Below are positions 10,990 to 20,155 of a stretch of 64,000 nt of DNA, piece after piece. Made by a program: the position numbers and the translations under genes. Each line of letters opens with the position of its first letter. Position 1 is the stretch's first letter. This DNA comes from Cryptomeria japonica (taxonomy: Eukaryota; Streptophyta; Pinopsida; Cupressales; Cupressaceae): contig NC_081405.1 in NCBI RefSeq assembly GCF_030272615.1, positions 22,422,047 to 22,486,046 of the forward strand, read 5' to 3'. The notes beneath the pieces were generated by a model. That model was not told the DNA's origin, searched no databases, and saw only the letters and a list, made by a program, of their open reading frames with translations.

Positions 10990-13900
10990 ATGGCATACTT
11001 TGGTGAGGGTGTCGGGCCTTCTAGTCGCAAAAATGTGAAAATAAAAACAAAACAAGGGTCTTATGGCGAAAACCACACTGTGGCGCTCTCTGACTCTAAA
11101 AAAGTAAAAAGAAAGGACGTATCTGAGGGTGAAAACCTCTCTGAGGCACCCGAAGATGGAAGGCTTGACATTCTCCCAGCATCATACGAGGAAAAATCAT
11201 CCATGTTGGTAGAGGAGACTATAAAGACAAACATTGGTACAGCAGAGGTTCCACACAACATATTTTTGGCTCAATCATTGACAGAGGCCGAGAGAGCAAG
11301 GTTCATAAGCTTTTTTAAGGAACGACAAGTCAACTTCGCATGGTCTTATGCTGATATGCCTGGACTAGACCCCGACTTAGTAATGCATCATTTAACAGTC
11401 AAACCGGGGGCAAAACCAGTAAAACAGAAATTGAGGAAAATGCATCCACAAGTGGCACTATTAGTCAAGGCAGAGCTCGAGAAATTACTAGATGTTGGAT
11501 TCATACGCCCAATTGATTATCCTGAATGGATTTCCAATTTAGTACCTGTCAGCAAACCAGATCGCAGCATCCGAATATGTACAGACTTCAGGGATATCAA
11601 CAAGGCTTGTCCAAAGGATGATTTCCCACTACCAAACATTGATTTAATTGTTGATCTCACAGCAGGCCATGAGATGTTATCTTTAATGGACGGATTTTCT
11701 GGATATAATCAGATCAGGATTGCACCTGAAGATCAACATAAAACATCATTCACTTGTCCATGGGGAACCTTCTGCTGGAATGTCATGCCCTTTGGGCTGA
11801 AAAATGCAAGTGCCACATATCAACGAGCCATGACTACTATCTTCCATGATCTCATGCATGTAACGGTGGAAGATTATGTTGACGACCTTTTGGTTAAATC
11901 AATAGATAGAAATACACACTTGGACATACTTTCAGTTGCTTTTGATAGGCTGGAAAAATATAAGGTAAGATTAAATCCAAAGAAATGTGTCTTTGGAGTA
12001 ACCTCCGGGAAGCTCCTAGGATTCATTGTGTCTAAAAGAGGAATAGAAGCGGATCCAGCGAAAGTCAAGGCTATCTTGGACATGCCGCCACCCAAGAATA
12101 TTAGTCAACTTCGGTCTTTACAAGGGAGACTCCAGTCCATACGAAGATTCATAGCACAACTTGCAGATAAGTGCAATCCTTTCCAGCACCTGCTACACAA
12201 AAACATTAAGTTCAAATGGGATGAGAACTGTCAACAGGCTTTTCAGGCACTCAAAGACTATCTTTTGAACCCACCAGTTTTGATGCCACCAATTCCGGAT
12301 CAACCATTGCTACTTTACATATCAGCTACTCCGACAACACTGGGGGCACTCCTAGCACAGCAAATACCTGACGGCAAGGAAAAAGCAGTCTACTATATCA
12401 GTCGCACATTGGTGGGATATGAGCTAAACTACACACCAATTGAGCGTGCATGTCTCGCTGTGGTCTTCGCTTCACAAAAATTACGACATTACATGCTTAC
12501 TCACAAGACCAAGTTGATTGCCAGAATTGATCCACTAAAATATCTGCTCAACAAAGCTACACTTACTGGGCGACTGGCCAAGTGGGTAATGATTTTGAGT
12601 GAATTTGACATTGAATACGTGGACAGAAAAGCCATAAAAGGACAAGTCATCGCAGATCAACTGGCAGATGCTCCCATGATAGATGATGTTCCTTTACAGT
12701 CAGAATTTCCAGATGAGTCCATTCTAACAATATCACCTGCAAAGCCATGGCAACTATACTTTGATGGCTCATACACACAGCATGGGGCAGGAGCGGGTAT
12801 ACTCTTTATAACTCCCCAAGGTGATTCTATACCAAAGTCATACCGCTTATCATTTCCTTGCACCAACAATATAGCGGAATATGAGGCATTAACAACGGGG
12901 CTAAGAATTGCAGTCCAGTGGAAGATCCAGGAACTTAGTGTTTTTGACAATTCTCAACTTGTCATCCGTCAAGCAACTGATGATTATCAAACAAAAGATG
13001 AAAAGCTAATGCCTTACAAACAACTGGTAGATGATCTGAAACAGCAATTTGCAAAGATAGAGTTTGAGCAGATACCAAGAGAACAGAATCGTGCTGCTGA
13101 TGCCATGGCTACAATTGCTTCGCTCATTGACCTACCGCAAAATGAGACCTGCTATGAGTTCCTGGTGGACAACCTACTGATTCCGTCATATGAGCGCACT
13201 CCTACGGAAATGATATGTGTTGTTGGTCCTGAATCCCAGTTATATGGTTCCATATTCACATACCTTCGCGACAACATTTTACCTCCCGATTTATCGAACA
13301 ACCAACGCCGCACTTTCATCCGCCAATCCTCCCGATACGTTATCCTAGCTGATATCCTATACCGACGAGGTCTAGATGGCACCCTCCTTAGATGTTTAGA
13401 GAGTGACGAAGCTCAGATTGCATTACGTGAAGTGCATGAAGGGATATGTGGTCCGCATACTAGTGGTCCTACCTTGGCCAAGAAACTCATCAGGACTGGA
13501 TACTATTGGCCTACTATGGAAAAAGATGCATATCAGTTTGTCAAGAAGTGTAAGCAGTGTCAAATACATGGAGACCTCATACATGCACCAGCACAGGAAC
13601 TACAGCCACTTGCATCTCCTTGGCCCTTTTGTCAGTGGGGACTCGATCTCATAGGCAAGATTCACCCTCCTTCTTCCAATGGACATAAATTCATTATCAC
13701 AGCCACAGAGTATTTCACAAAGTGGATTGAAGCCGTGCCTCTCACACAAGTTACTGGGAAACAAATCGCTACTTTCATCCTGAACTACATCATTTGCCGA
13801 TACAGGATTCCTACTTCCATTATCACTGACAACGGGCGTCCTTTCAAGAACCAGGATGTTCGTGAACTCTGTGAGCGCTTCCATATCTCTCAACGTTTCT

Positions 13901-14496
13901 CCACACCATATTACCCCCAAGGTAATGGCCAAGCTGAGGCGTCTAACAAAACAATTCTCAAAATACTTAAAAAGACAGTCGACGACGCCGACCGTAACTG
14001 GCATGTCCAACTCAATCCCGCACTTTGGGCCTATCGTACCAGTGTCCGCACACCTACAGGAGCTACACCCTACTCACTTGTCTACGGCGCTGAAGCCATC
14101 TTGCCTATTGAGGTCGAGTTACCTTCTTTACGGGTCTCCTTGAGAAACATAATCAACGATGAAGACTACAGGGTCTCTCGCTTACAAGAACTAGAACTGC
14201 TGGAGGAACGACGACACACTACTTTTAATCATCTCAAGGCTTACCAACAACGAATGAGTCGCAGTTACAATCACAAGGTCAAGCCTCGCACATTTGAGGT
14301 AGGTGACTTAGTCCTCAGAGAGAACCCCAAGAATCAGCAAGATAGAGAAAAGAAGGGCAAATTTGAACCCAACTGGCTTGGTCCTTACATCATCACAGCA
14401 GTATATGGATCTGGGGCATATCAGCTCTCAACTACAGAAGGTGAACCCTTGGAGGATCCTATCAATAGCATGCACCTTCGCAGGTTCTACACATAG
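10990..14496 (+). CDS. Tat Pol: RT, RNase H, additional RNase H, integrase
   Basis: 1,168 codons uninterrupted, in frame with the preceding ORF (open from 10864; first ATG 10990). RT: LVPVSKPDRSIRICTDFRDIN, FSGYNQIRIAPEDQHKTSF, MPFGLKNASATYQRAM and YVDD at residues 296-299. RNase H follows at about 440-560. A second, archaeal-type RNase H starts at LYFDGS (Asp 592), with AEYEAL and a final REQNRAADAMA; its third acidic site reads FDNS (653-656), not the usual GDS. Integrase: the HHCC finger at about residues 816-857 ends CKQCQ; the catalytic core has D886, D947 and E983, with exactly 35 residues between the last two. The protein makes cDNA and inserts it. The frame looks intact apart from the aRNase H change. 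An intron between protease and RT is known in Ogre relatives and could bypass the TAG at 10861. Confidence 0.96.
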   Translation: MAYFGEGVGPSSRKNVKIKTKQGSYGENHTVALSDSKKVKRKDVSEGENLSEAPEDGRLDILPASYEEKSSMLVEETIKTNIGTAEVPHNIFLAQSLTEAERARFISFFKERQVNFAWSYADMPGLDPDLVMHHLTVKPGAKPVKQKLRKMHPQVALLVKAELEKLLDVGFIRPIDYPEWISNLVPVSKPDRSIRICTDFRDINKACPKDDFPLPNIDLIVDLTAGHEMLSLMDGFSGYNQIRIAPEDQHKTSFTCPWGTFCWNVMPFGLKNASATYQRAMTTIFHDLMHVTVEDYVDDLLVKSIDRNTHLDILSVAFDRLEKYKVRLNPKKCVFGVTSGKLLGFIVSKRGIEADPAKVKAILDMPPPKNISQLRSLQGRLQSIRRFIAQLADKCNPFQHLLHKNIKFKWDENCQQAFQALKDYLLNPPVLMPPIPDQPLLLYISATPTTLGALLAQQIPDGKEKAVYYISRTLVGYELNYTPIERACLAVVFASQKLRHYMLTHKTKLIARIDPLKYLLNKATLTGRLAKWVMILSEFDIEYVDRKAIKGQVIADQLADAPMIDDVPLQSEFPDESILTISPAKPWQLYFDGSYTQHGAGAGILFITPQGDSIPKSYRLSFPCTNNIAEYEALTTGLRIAVQWKIQELSVFDNSQLVIRQATDDYQTKDEKLMPYKQLVDDLKQQFAKIEFEQIPREQNRAADAMATIASLIDLPQNETCYEFLVDNLLIPSYERTPTEMICVVGPESQLYGSIFTYLRDNILPPDLSNNQRRTFIRQSSRYVILADILYRRGLDGTLLRCLESDEAQIALREVHEGICGPHTSGPTLAKKLIRTGYYWPTMEKDAYQFVKKCKQCQIHGDLIHAPAQELQPLASPWPFCQWGLDLIGKIHPPSSNGHKFIITATEYFTKWIEAVPLTQVTGKQIATFILNYIICRYRIPTSIITDNGRPFKNQDVRELCERFHISQRFSTPYYPQGNGQAEASNKTILKILKKTVDDADRNWHVQLNPALWAYRTSVRTPTGATPYSLVYGAEAILPIEVELPSLRVSLRNIINDEDYRVSRLQELELLEERRHTTFNHLKAYQQRMSRSYNHKVKPRTFEVGDLVLRENPKNQQDREKKGKFEPNWLGPYIITAVYGSGAYQLSTTEGEPLEDPINSMHLRRFYT

Positions 14497-14586
14497 CTTT
14501 TCAGAATATCCTAATTCAAAAATACAAAAAAATCAAAAAATTCAAAAAATACAAAAAAATTATAAAAACAAAAAAAATCGTTACTT

Positions 14587-14742
14587 GGTGAAAACCTGGC
14601 AAACAGGCGCCTTGTGACAAAAAAAAAAAAAAAAAAATAGAAAAATCCAAAAAAGTAAAGAGAAATAATTTCGTCCAACGGTGAAAACCACTTCGGTGGC
14701 GCCCTGGGCAAGTACCATGGTGAAAACTGGGTCACCAGCGCC
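14587..14742 (+). repeat. Three GGTGAAAAC-hairpin-CGCC modules after pol
   Basis: Each module has GGTGAAAAC, then a 12-13-base perfect hairpin, then CGCC. Hairpins: CCTG-GCAAA-CAGG (14595-14607), CCAC-TTCG-GTGG (14688-14699) and CTGG-GTCA-CCAG (14727-14738). The arms differ but pairing is kept, which implies selection on structure. The middle one is the very stable C(UUCG)G tetraloop. The A-rich stretches between modules (14511-14680) look like slippage tracts. Confidence 0.75.
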
Positions 14743-16238
14743 ATGCGTAGGGACTTTGCTCCTCCCTCCTTCAGGATTCCCTTTCATCCTTTCACTTTGC
14801 ACACACTCACAACTTATTCGCTCACAATAAACTTGCCCATTCCCATCATGGCTTGTTATTGATCTACCCAAGATTGGTTAGCCATCCATAACCCTCCCCT
14901 TTCACTCCCTTTTCCATCCATAATAAATCAGATCCTATCTGTGACTACGGCCAATTCCTACGTCTAGTAATGGGTGTGGAACTGAAAACATCACATGTTT
15001 CGAGGAGTACAGTTTCTTTCAGCTTTCTTCAGTCTATCTGCGCACAATCCACAATAAAAGTTTCGTCTTCTCCACAATAAGGTATCAGTTTCATGGATTC
15101 AGTCAGTTTCCAAGGAGACACAGTAGCAACAATGGGCTTCAACAAATTAAATCTTTTAACAGACTCAGACAACATATGGTTCAGTGCTATCTATCCTTTT
15201 TGTAAAAATGAACATTGTGACCACAATCAAAATTTGACTTATACAAGTGACAAGAGACACTCAACTTGAGGACTACAGTGGATGTTGGTGTCGAGTCTTG
15301 GTTTTCTTTTGATTTTATCTTTTTGGTGACATGTCTTTTAGCTTTTCCGGGATGTTTCTGACTAGAGATTCTATCTCCAGGATGTCTTTGACTAGAAAGG
15401 CGAGGATGGGGTATCGTCACCTGCTTGCATTTGCTGTCTGTGGATTGTCTCCTAGTAATGCTATGACTTGTCCAAGGATATGAGGACACTGTGAGTCTAG
15501 TATGAACTGGGGCATTCCTTGTTTGTGACTGTCTTATCTCCATGCAAACAAGTACAATGACTTTCTGGGCCGAACAAATGCCTCGATTGTCACAACCTAT
15601 TTTGCCATAATAAAGCTCAATGATGATAACGCACAAGAAGCTCTTTCACGTTCATATCTTCTGTCTTCCATCCCCCGTTCTTGATTGACTTCCATTGTCC
15701 TTCTCGAGTCCGCGTAGCCCGCTATCACATGACTGAGTATGATGACACACCAAAAAAATTTGCATTTCATATAGTTGCACCTACATCACCACATATAAGC
15801 ATTTCATACATACATATAGATATCACAATTGCATCACATCCTGCATACAACACATGTTAGCACATCTCACATTTTCATTATGTAAATAATCATTTGCATT
15901 ACATACATTCACATTTGCATCATGCATCATATATACAACATAAAAGAACAAAAATATATTGCATTGCATCATATAAGCATCCATATCATAAAACATGCAT
16001 CACATGAGAACACTTCATCACATAAGGTACACGTGCATATAGCTGCCGCAAAAATGGTGACTCATCTCATATATAATCAAATGTGTCATAATACAATGAT
16101 GTCAAAAGAATCATATGGCTACAAAAGAATCACCCGCAGGTGTCTACAATACAATAATGGTACATATACTGATACAATGGGAGCCCACTATAGCTATGAG
16201 GAACTCCCTCCCTCGGAGCCGCCTCATCTCGACGGAGT
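14743..16238. other. Non-coding region between pol and the antisense gene
   Basis: No supported gene. The 149-codon - strand ORF at 15187-15636 has no recognisable domain. From about 15740 to 16030 the sequence is AT-rich with many CATTTGCATCA/CATCACAT words, a degenerate simple repeat. A polyadenylation signal for either convergent transcript is expected here but I could not fix one. Confidence 0.45.
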
Positions 16239-18184
16239 CTAAGCTGTAGATGGACCTGCCCCCGGATCCCCCTGTCTCTCTGGTGGTGGTGGAGGCCCCA
16301 TAACCCCACCGCTGGATGCCTGTCTCCTGCGGCTCCCTCCCGTAGCCGTCGCTGTGTGCGACGATCTCTGAAAGCTCCTAGCCCGCTGATCTGCTGGCAC
16401 GGCTGCATAGTATAGATCCCTCCAGTAGGCGATCTCCTCTCCGACTCGCAAAACATATGCGTAGCCTGCCCCTGCATCCTCTGCTGCCCGCCTACCTGCC
16501 CTCAGAGCTGTCTCGGCCTCAGTGTATCTCTGGATGGCCTGATTCCTCTCTCGCTCTATGTCTCGGACCCTGATCCTGAGGTGGTTCCTCTCTCGAACCA
16601 AATCCTCAATCTCATCTGCCTGGCCCTGGCAGATCTCCCGCAGCCTAAGCACCTCATCCTCCTCAGAGTCTCCGCTCTCCGTCCCTGCCTGTGGCTCCTC
16701 CTCTACAGGTGCCTGTCCCTGTGCCTCTGCCTGCACCTGTCCCTGTGCCTGTATAGGTACCTGAGGCTGTACCTGTCTCTGTCCCTCTGGCTGCACCTGT
16801 CTCTGTCCCTCTCTGGGACCCTGTGCTGCTGGCACCTGTAGGGGCAGTCCACCCTATCCTCTCACCACTGGAGCTGCTCTCTCCTGTCCTCCCTCCCTCC
16901 GAGGTGCTACCCGTCTCTCTCCCACCACTCCCCTCCGCCTCCGCCGACCCCTGCCTCCATCCCCTCCTCCATCATCATCCTCTCCTCCACCCTCTCCATC
17001 CACTGGCTCTGCTGGATCTGTCAATCTAGGAAATGGATGCTCTGCCCAGTACGCAGAGTACTCTGCGTCCATCCCTGCATCATCTACCTCTGGCCACATG
17101 TCCCATGGCATCGGCATCATCTCCGCTAGCTGCATCACTGCCTGATCATATGATAGCAGTGGGCCAAACTGCACCTGATCTCGGACCGTACGGGCATACA
17201 TGCCCGAGCCTCGGGGCATCCTCTGAATCCTGCCATACTGCCTGCATACCCTATCCACCAGCTGTCTCTCTAATATATAGGGCATCCGCCCAATCAGGTA
17301 CCTGCTCCGGAAGGTGTAGGGCAGCTCCAATGCATCGTCCTCCCACTCCTCGCACCCCAGGTACGGCCTCCAGATCACCAGGTCAATGTCATCAATGACT
17401 CTCCTCCAGTGCTCCAATCTCCCAATCCGAGGCTGGGATGTAATCATGGCATATAGGTGTACAAAACTCTATCCCTGTCCTCTGCCTCTGAAGTGAATTG
17501 GCCGTGTGATGGGAAGGTGCTCATAGGCCCACACCTACAAGAACGTCACACCGCAGCCCAAACCCACTGATCCATGATATACAAACTGATGCAGCTCATA
17601 ATACAAATGTGCTAGGACACATGGCCCCCATGCATACCTAGTGTGCTCTGCCATCAGCGTCTCCAAGGCCCCTCCCCAGCCCACTGCCAATCCTCGTGTG
17701 GCCCTGTCTGGACACAAGTATCCACTGATGACTCCCCCAACAACTGCCGGCAATGCTAATCCTGTGGCAGTCATGGTGTCCCAGGCTACATGACTTGCTC
17801 GCATCTCCAACCCGGGATCCTGAAACACCCGTCGCAATGCCTCCCTGTCCCCGTCACGGTCGTAGGGGATCAACTCTCCATCAATGGGAACATGTAGTAT
17901 CCTGTATACATCCTCCAGTGTCACTGTCATCTCACCCATCGGCAGGTGAAACGTGCATGTCTCTGAGTGCCATCTCTCGGCCAACGCAGTCAGCAACCCC
18001 ATGTTTGCCCGAAACTCGGGCACATAGAGAATATGTGTGAGACCCATCTCCTCTATGGAAATCATGTCCTGGAAAGACAACTCTGGTCGCAGTCTCTGAG
18101 TCGATGGGAATCTCTCCCGTGACTCCAACATCGGCAAATACTCCTGCAGTCAAGCAAATCAATCTTGTCAGTTATCGTGGCATT

Positions 18185-18418
18185 CACTGTTTATCACAAA
18201 ATGCTACTCGCTACCTAAATGCATATGGCTATCTACCCTAGTGACACTCACTGTTCATCACAAAGTGTTGCTATTTATCCTAGTAGTGCTCCCTGTTCAT
18301 CACAAAGTACTACGTGTGTGACATTCCCTGTTCATCACAAAGTGTCACTCACATTCGCACTCCCTGTTCATCACAAAGTGCTGCCTATCTTGGTGCTTCC
18401 TGTTCATCACAAAGCGCC
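18185..18418 (-). repeat. Repeat D: CCTGTTCATCACAAAGTGC units in the antisense intron
   Basis: At least five close copies of CTGTTCATCACAAAG (near 18254, 18293, 18328, 18363, 18399), with an outlying variant at about 18187 and a weak one at 18491. Spacing is 35-40 bases. Linkers are unrelated, so the word itself is what is kept. Confidence 0.8.
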
Positions 18419-18546
18419 TTGATCTATCCTAATCTTCCTAGAGGACCTGCTTGAGTGTATCCTCTCAGCAGCTTATCCCATCGACAGCGTATGTTCATCA
18501 CAGAACTGCCGATTTGACCTAAAAGACTAAAACCGTGCATTTAAAT

Positions 18547-18855
18547 ACACAAACGCACTGTTTCAACACACACGCGCTTTTAACTCATAAACGCGCTTAT
18601 AGATTTCATACACGCGCCTCTGCAACACAGACGCGTTTTCTGAACACAAACGTGCCTATGCCAGACACAAACGCGACCAGGGAACACAGACGTCCCTCCA
18701 TGACATAAACGCTACTAAAAATCACAAACGCTTCTGCATTTCACAAACGCGTCCGCATTCAACACAAATGCGGTTCCAGGCACAGACGCGCCTGAACCTG
18801 ACACAGACGCGCCTGTTGGACACAGACGCGCCTGGCGCTGACACAGACGCGGTTG
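18547..18855 (-). repeat. Motif cluster C: CGCGTCTGTG array in the antisense intron
   Basis: On the + strand it reads CACAGACGCG: six exact CAGACG copies plus about ten CACAAACG/ACACGCG variants at 20-30-base spacing. Read along the antisense transcript, this is the CGCGTCTGTG word of clusters A and B, in the same orientation relative to transcription. Confidence 0.85.
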
Positions 18856-19124
18856 CACGTTTTTGCACTTTTCAACTATCGTATTCCTAGCGCATTTATT
18901 GCTCCTAAACATGCATTTATGACAAAACTCGAAATGCGTGAAAGTACGAGGAGGTTTTCGAGTACTCACCGGCTCTCCTGCATCGGCTGGTCGCTGGAAT
19001 CGGCGGACACGGTCAAATCTATGAACGAAGGCCATCGCTGCTGACTGCTGCTGCTCTTTTCTCGCTCTGCACTGTGATCTTCTAAGGGTGTGGATGACAA
19101 TGAGGATGTCTTTTGCCCGTGGTC

Positions 19125-19133
19125 TATCTTATA
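19125..19133 (-). promoter_or_regulatory. TATA box of the antisense PMD gene
   Basis: On the - strand TATAAGATA lies 90 bases before the exon 1 ATG at 19035. Initiation about 30 bases downstream would leave a leader of about 60 bases. Position and sequence are right for a plant core promoter. No upstream elements were identified. Confidence 0.55.
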
Positions 19134-19231
19134 GCCTACCCTAGCCCTGCCCTTCATTTCCCGAGTCAGTATTCTTCATCTTGTGACTTTGTCACATTAT
19201 CCAATCAGTCCATTCTATCCCGTCTTTCTTA

Positions 19232-19280
19232 TCGAGAGATTGTCTGCAATCTTTTCAGACATTTTCATCCAATCTCTCGA
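19232..19280 (+). other. Nested hairpin just before the 3' LTR
   Basis: TCGAGAGATTG at 19232-19242 pairs perfectly with CAATCTCTCGA at 19270-19280. Inside, TGTCTG (19241-19246) pairs with CAGACA (19256-19261). A purine run GAGGGGGCAAA follows directly at 19279. A structured RNA signal or secondary polypurine tract is possible. Confidence 0.6.
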
Positions 19281-19365
19281 GGGGGCAAATAATTCCTTAT
19301 TCTGGGGCAACTCTGTATCAGTTCATCTTATCTTCTTTGAAACAACGCGACAAGCCGCATTGTCT

Positions 19366-19380
19366 CAAAGAGGGGCAAAA
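19366..19380 (+). other. Polypurine tract of the Tat element
   Basis: CAAAGAGGGGCAAAA runs into the first base of the 3' LTR at 19381. It is the expected plus-strand primer site. A similar run at 19279-19289 may be a second tract. Confidence 0.8.
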
Positions 19381-20150
19381 TGTAGACACCCAAAATTGTC
19401 ATGTCTAATTAAATAAATATTTTATTTATTTAATTATCTAAGCCTAATTCTTCTATTAATTAAATAAATTTTTATTTATTTAATTAATTCATTTATCCTC
19501 TTCTAGCCTTATTTCTCATTTAAATAAATACATTTATTTATTTAAATTATCCTTTTCCTAAATTAAATAAATATTTTATTTATTTAATTATCCTACTTCT
19601 TCTATTAATTAAATAAATCTTTATTTATTTAATTAATTCATTATCCTTTTCTACACATGACACATGTCATTCATCTCTTAATTCATACACTACCTACCTC
19701 TTTCATTATTTTGGTATTTCTTATACCTACCCTCTAATCCTAGCCGACCTCTCTTTTTACACCTCTCAATCTTAACCCTCCATTTCATATTGTGTCTTCT
19801 ATTTAAGGAGATGCTTTCTTCATTGTCAAACCCTAACTACCGGATCAATTGACTACATTACAATTCTACTTGCAACCACATTCCGTTCTTTGTTGAGCTC
19901 TTGTGCATACAAAAAAATCTGAGAGCAAGCATATCAAACAAGATCAATGGAGATAGGAAGAATGGAGATCAAAACCCTAGTGGACATGTGATGGTATAAT
20001 CTTTGTGATTTTGAGTTATTTGCATTGTCTTAGGTTATCTTCATATGTTATGGTGGATCTTTGTTCATTGTTAGGCTAGGGTTTAGTGGTTGAATCCATT
20101 TTAGTCTTTCAATTATTGTTGTTTATTGCTATCCATTTTCACCATATACA
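19381..20150 (+). repeat. 3' LTR of the Tat element
   Basis: 770 bp, equal to 3879-4648 except for one C/T difference, and followed by ACATG, the right copy of the target duplication. Confidence 0.97.
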
Positions 20151-20155
20151 ACATG

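Larger units (their letters stand above)
18144..18969 (-). other. Intron of the antisense PMD gene
   Basis: 826 bases, GTGAGT at its 5' end (18969) and TGACTGCAG at its 3' end (18144) on the - strand. It joins two phase-0 exons. It holds both repeat families described separately at 18185-18418 and 18547-18855 and is stopped in all frames. Confidence 0.75.
16239..19035 (-). pseudogene. Antisense plant-mobile-domain (PMD) gene, two exons, three amber stops
   Basis: On the - strand, exon 1 (19035-18970) reads MAFVHRFDRVRRFQRPADAG and two more codons, then a strong donor G|GTGAGT. The acceptor TTGACTGCAG|GAG opens exon 2 at 18143, phase 0 to phase 0. Exon 2 is one frame to the stop at 16239 (about 635 codons): a PMD with FRANMGLLTALAERWHSETC, TFHLPMGEMTVTLEDVYRIL and GWGGALETLMAEHTRYAWGP, then LEHWRRVIDDIDLVIWRPY; a Glu/Asp/Gly-rich stretch; a Gln/Pro/Val repeat; a coiled coil; and a Pro-rich end. 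TAG stops interrupt it at 17537-17535, 17471-17469 and 16856-16854. PMD proteins act in plant silencing and development, and the domain is known to occur in retrotransposons (established). A role in countering silencing is inference. GC content is far above its surroundings. Confidence 0.8.
3874..20155 (+). mobile_element. Complete Ty3/gypsy retrotransposon, Tat-type, with an antisense PMD gene
   Basis: Seen: two 770-bp LTRs (3879-4648, 19381-20150), a perfect target duplication ACATG (3874-3878 and 20151-20155), a primer-binding site, gag, protease, RT, RNase H, a second RNase H, integrase and a polypurine tract. The DGGAG protease motif, the G-patch before RT, the additional RNase H after the usual one and the very long non-coding flanks to the coding region are features of the plant Tat/Ogre branch (established knowledge). 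The LTRs differ by a single C/T at about 4051/19553, so insertion was recent or the LTRs were homogenised. The gag-pol frame is nevertheless interrupted (frameshift near 7830, TAA at 8308, TAG at 10861). A convergent gene occupies the - strand between 16239 and 19035. Confidence 0.95.

Noticed and set aside
13600-14010. 136-codon - strand ORF opposite the integrase
   Set aside because: Shadow of a strongly coding + strand frame with all integrase motifs.
16823-17398. + strand ORFs (68-121 codons) across the PMD gene
   Set aside because: Shadows of the - strand PMD frame.
18185-18855. CRISPR-like look of the regularly spaced repeats
   Set aside because: Plant nuclear context, imperfect repeats, variable spacing, no cas genes.
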